A program made the translations under genes and the position numbers. From assembly GCF_018873765.1 (NCBI RefSeq), contig NC_057918.1:8378862-8442861 (forward strand): a DNA stretch of 64,000 nt. Direction: 5' to 3'. The stretch is from Telopea speciosissima. Its lineage: Eukaryota > Streptophyta > Magnoliopsida > Proteales > Proteaceae. A model generated the notes under the pieces. That model was not told the DNA's origin, made no database searches, and saw only the letters and a program-made list of their open reading frames with translations. This document shows, piece after piece, positions 62,861-64,000 of the stretch (its first letter is position 1; the number at the start of each line of letters is the position of its first letter).

Positions 62861-64000
62861 TATGCTTTTATGGGGTGTTATCTTACCCTCTTCTCTTCTA
62901 CTATTCTTTTTCTTTTTACTTTTTATTTCTCTTGATTCCACACCAGGTGGAACCCCTATTTCTGGTTCAGTTTTCAGATTGTTAGCTTGGTCATCTTATT
63001 CTAGTTTTGTTTCATCCAATATTTGTCCCTACTCTGTCCTATTGATTCTACATAGATCCTGGTATAATTGTAGTTCTTGTTTCTAGATTTTTTTTAGAAC
63101 CCTGAAGGCCTGAACTGCATTACTCCCTGTTCTCTGCCCCAAGCCTAAGTTGACTTTGAATAAATAAGACAAAGATGTAATACAGAGTAACGAACTTAAG
63201 AGCTCATAAAATTCGAATTTTACTCTTCGTAGAAACAATTCTTTGAATATCTTGAAGGGTAATGAGGAAAGGCGGGGATTGAGATAGATTCCCAAATGTT
63301 CAGATATTAAGAATTAAGCCATTGGCAAATTCCTACTGGAAATTGGTCTAGCTTCCATTTGGTTAGTTTCTACTAGTTTCTTTAATTCTGATTCTTGGGG
63401 TGGTTCGCCTTGGTTTCCAGCCATGGACTGGAAGTTGTTCTCTACTAATGATTGCTCGCCTACTCCCAACCTTCTTCTTTGTTTTTTTTCTTTTCATACA
63501 CTTCAACTACGGATCCACTATAGTCCTTTGGTTGGATAAATAGAGGCTTCATTATCCAAACAGGTACATAGATTCCTTGTACCATGGTTAATTAGAAATT
63601 ATAGTCCTGCTTGAGCCTCCAAATTTTATTTATATAGTTACCTGATTTCACTTTAAGAATTGGTGTTTCTTGAGTCAGAGCCTCAGAGGCCTAAAACAGT
63701 TGTCAGTTATTGATACTCAATTGAGTGGTGAGGAAAAGGAGGGGAAAGCTGACTGGGATTTCTATCACATATTTCTCATTTCTCTCTCTGTTGGCAGCCC
63801 TGCAGTGAATAAAAAGAATAATTGGAAGGGAGGCAATCAGGTACTTTCACAAAACTAAGGTCTCGATTAGGTATGGCCGTATGGGAGGATGTGTGTAAGC
63901 TGTGAAAGCAAAATAGTGGCGTTTTGATGTGAGGAGATGTTTGAAGTAAGAATTTTCAGAGCAAGGGGATAAGATTAAGTAAGCAACAGACGTTTGGAAT

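Larger units (their letters stand above)
61350..64000 (+). other. Intron 3 of the KUP6-like gene, continuing past the window edge
   Basis: No further transporter exon is seen to 64000; the expected next segment (LFALQHYGT-like) is absent. The intron contains a 57-bp tandem duplication (61437-61550) and an LTR-like stretch near 62600-62860. The remaining sequence is anonymous. Confidence 0.6.

Noticed and set aside
63670-63858. Possible fourth coding exon of the KUP6-like gene, with an acceptor-like CTGCAG near 63800
   Set aside because: The translation after the acceptor does not resemble the expected transporter segment, so the next exon must lie beyond the window.

Overview
This window is nuclear DNA of a flowering plant. 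It is AT-rich, its genes have many GT-AG introns, and it carries plant-specific gene families plus fragments of Ty1/copia, LINE, SINE and foldback elements. The lineage cannot be fixed by eye. The repeat flavour suggests a woody, possibly early-diverging eudicot, but that is a low-confidence guess. There is no prokaryotic, organellar or viral gene set, no CRISPR array and no rRNA or tRNA gene that I could support.

Five protein-coding genes are visible. (1) A nine-exon spermidine synthase on the + strand (2963-8199, 351 aa). (2) A four-exon gene on the - strand for a conserved plant multi-pass membrane protein of unknown function (14982-10681, 262 aa). (3) A five-exon RSZ22-type SR splicing factor on the - strand (24439-18810, 198 aa). 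(4) A nine-exon KUP12-like potassium transporter on the + strand (27936-44425, 829 aa), whose 16.5 kb span is mostly intronic transposon debris. (5) The first three coding exons of a second potassium transporter, KUP6-like, on the + strand (60582-61349), which runs off the right edge. Genes 1 and 2 are convergent, 2 and 3 are in the same direction, 3 and 4 are divergent, and 4 and 5 are co-oriented neighbours. They do not form a pathway; the only functional pairing is the two K+ transporters, which come from different subfamilies.

The rest is repeat-derived. Intron 1 of KUP12 holds an internally deleted minus-strand copia element with LTR, primer binding site, gag and RNase H pieces. Intron 3 holds a plus-strand copia remnant with a solo-LTR-like insert, followed by two RTE-type LINE fragments. 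Intron 5 holds a 67-bp truncated retroposon flanked by a perfect 16-bp target duplication. Between genes 2 and 3 lies a LINE RNase H domain interrupted by an Au-type SINE. A second, poly(A)-tailed SINE-like element with a perfect 10-bp target duplication sits in intron 1 of gene 2.

The most unusual feature is the 16-kb interval between the two transporter genes (44.4-60.6 kb). It carries about ten hairpin-forming foldback (MITE-like) elements of several families. I found no convincing undescribed enzymatic system; the interesting signals here are structural and evolutionary. All exon joins were made by eye from splice consensus, reading-frame continuity and remembered family sequences. No alignment or search was run.
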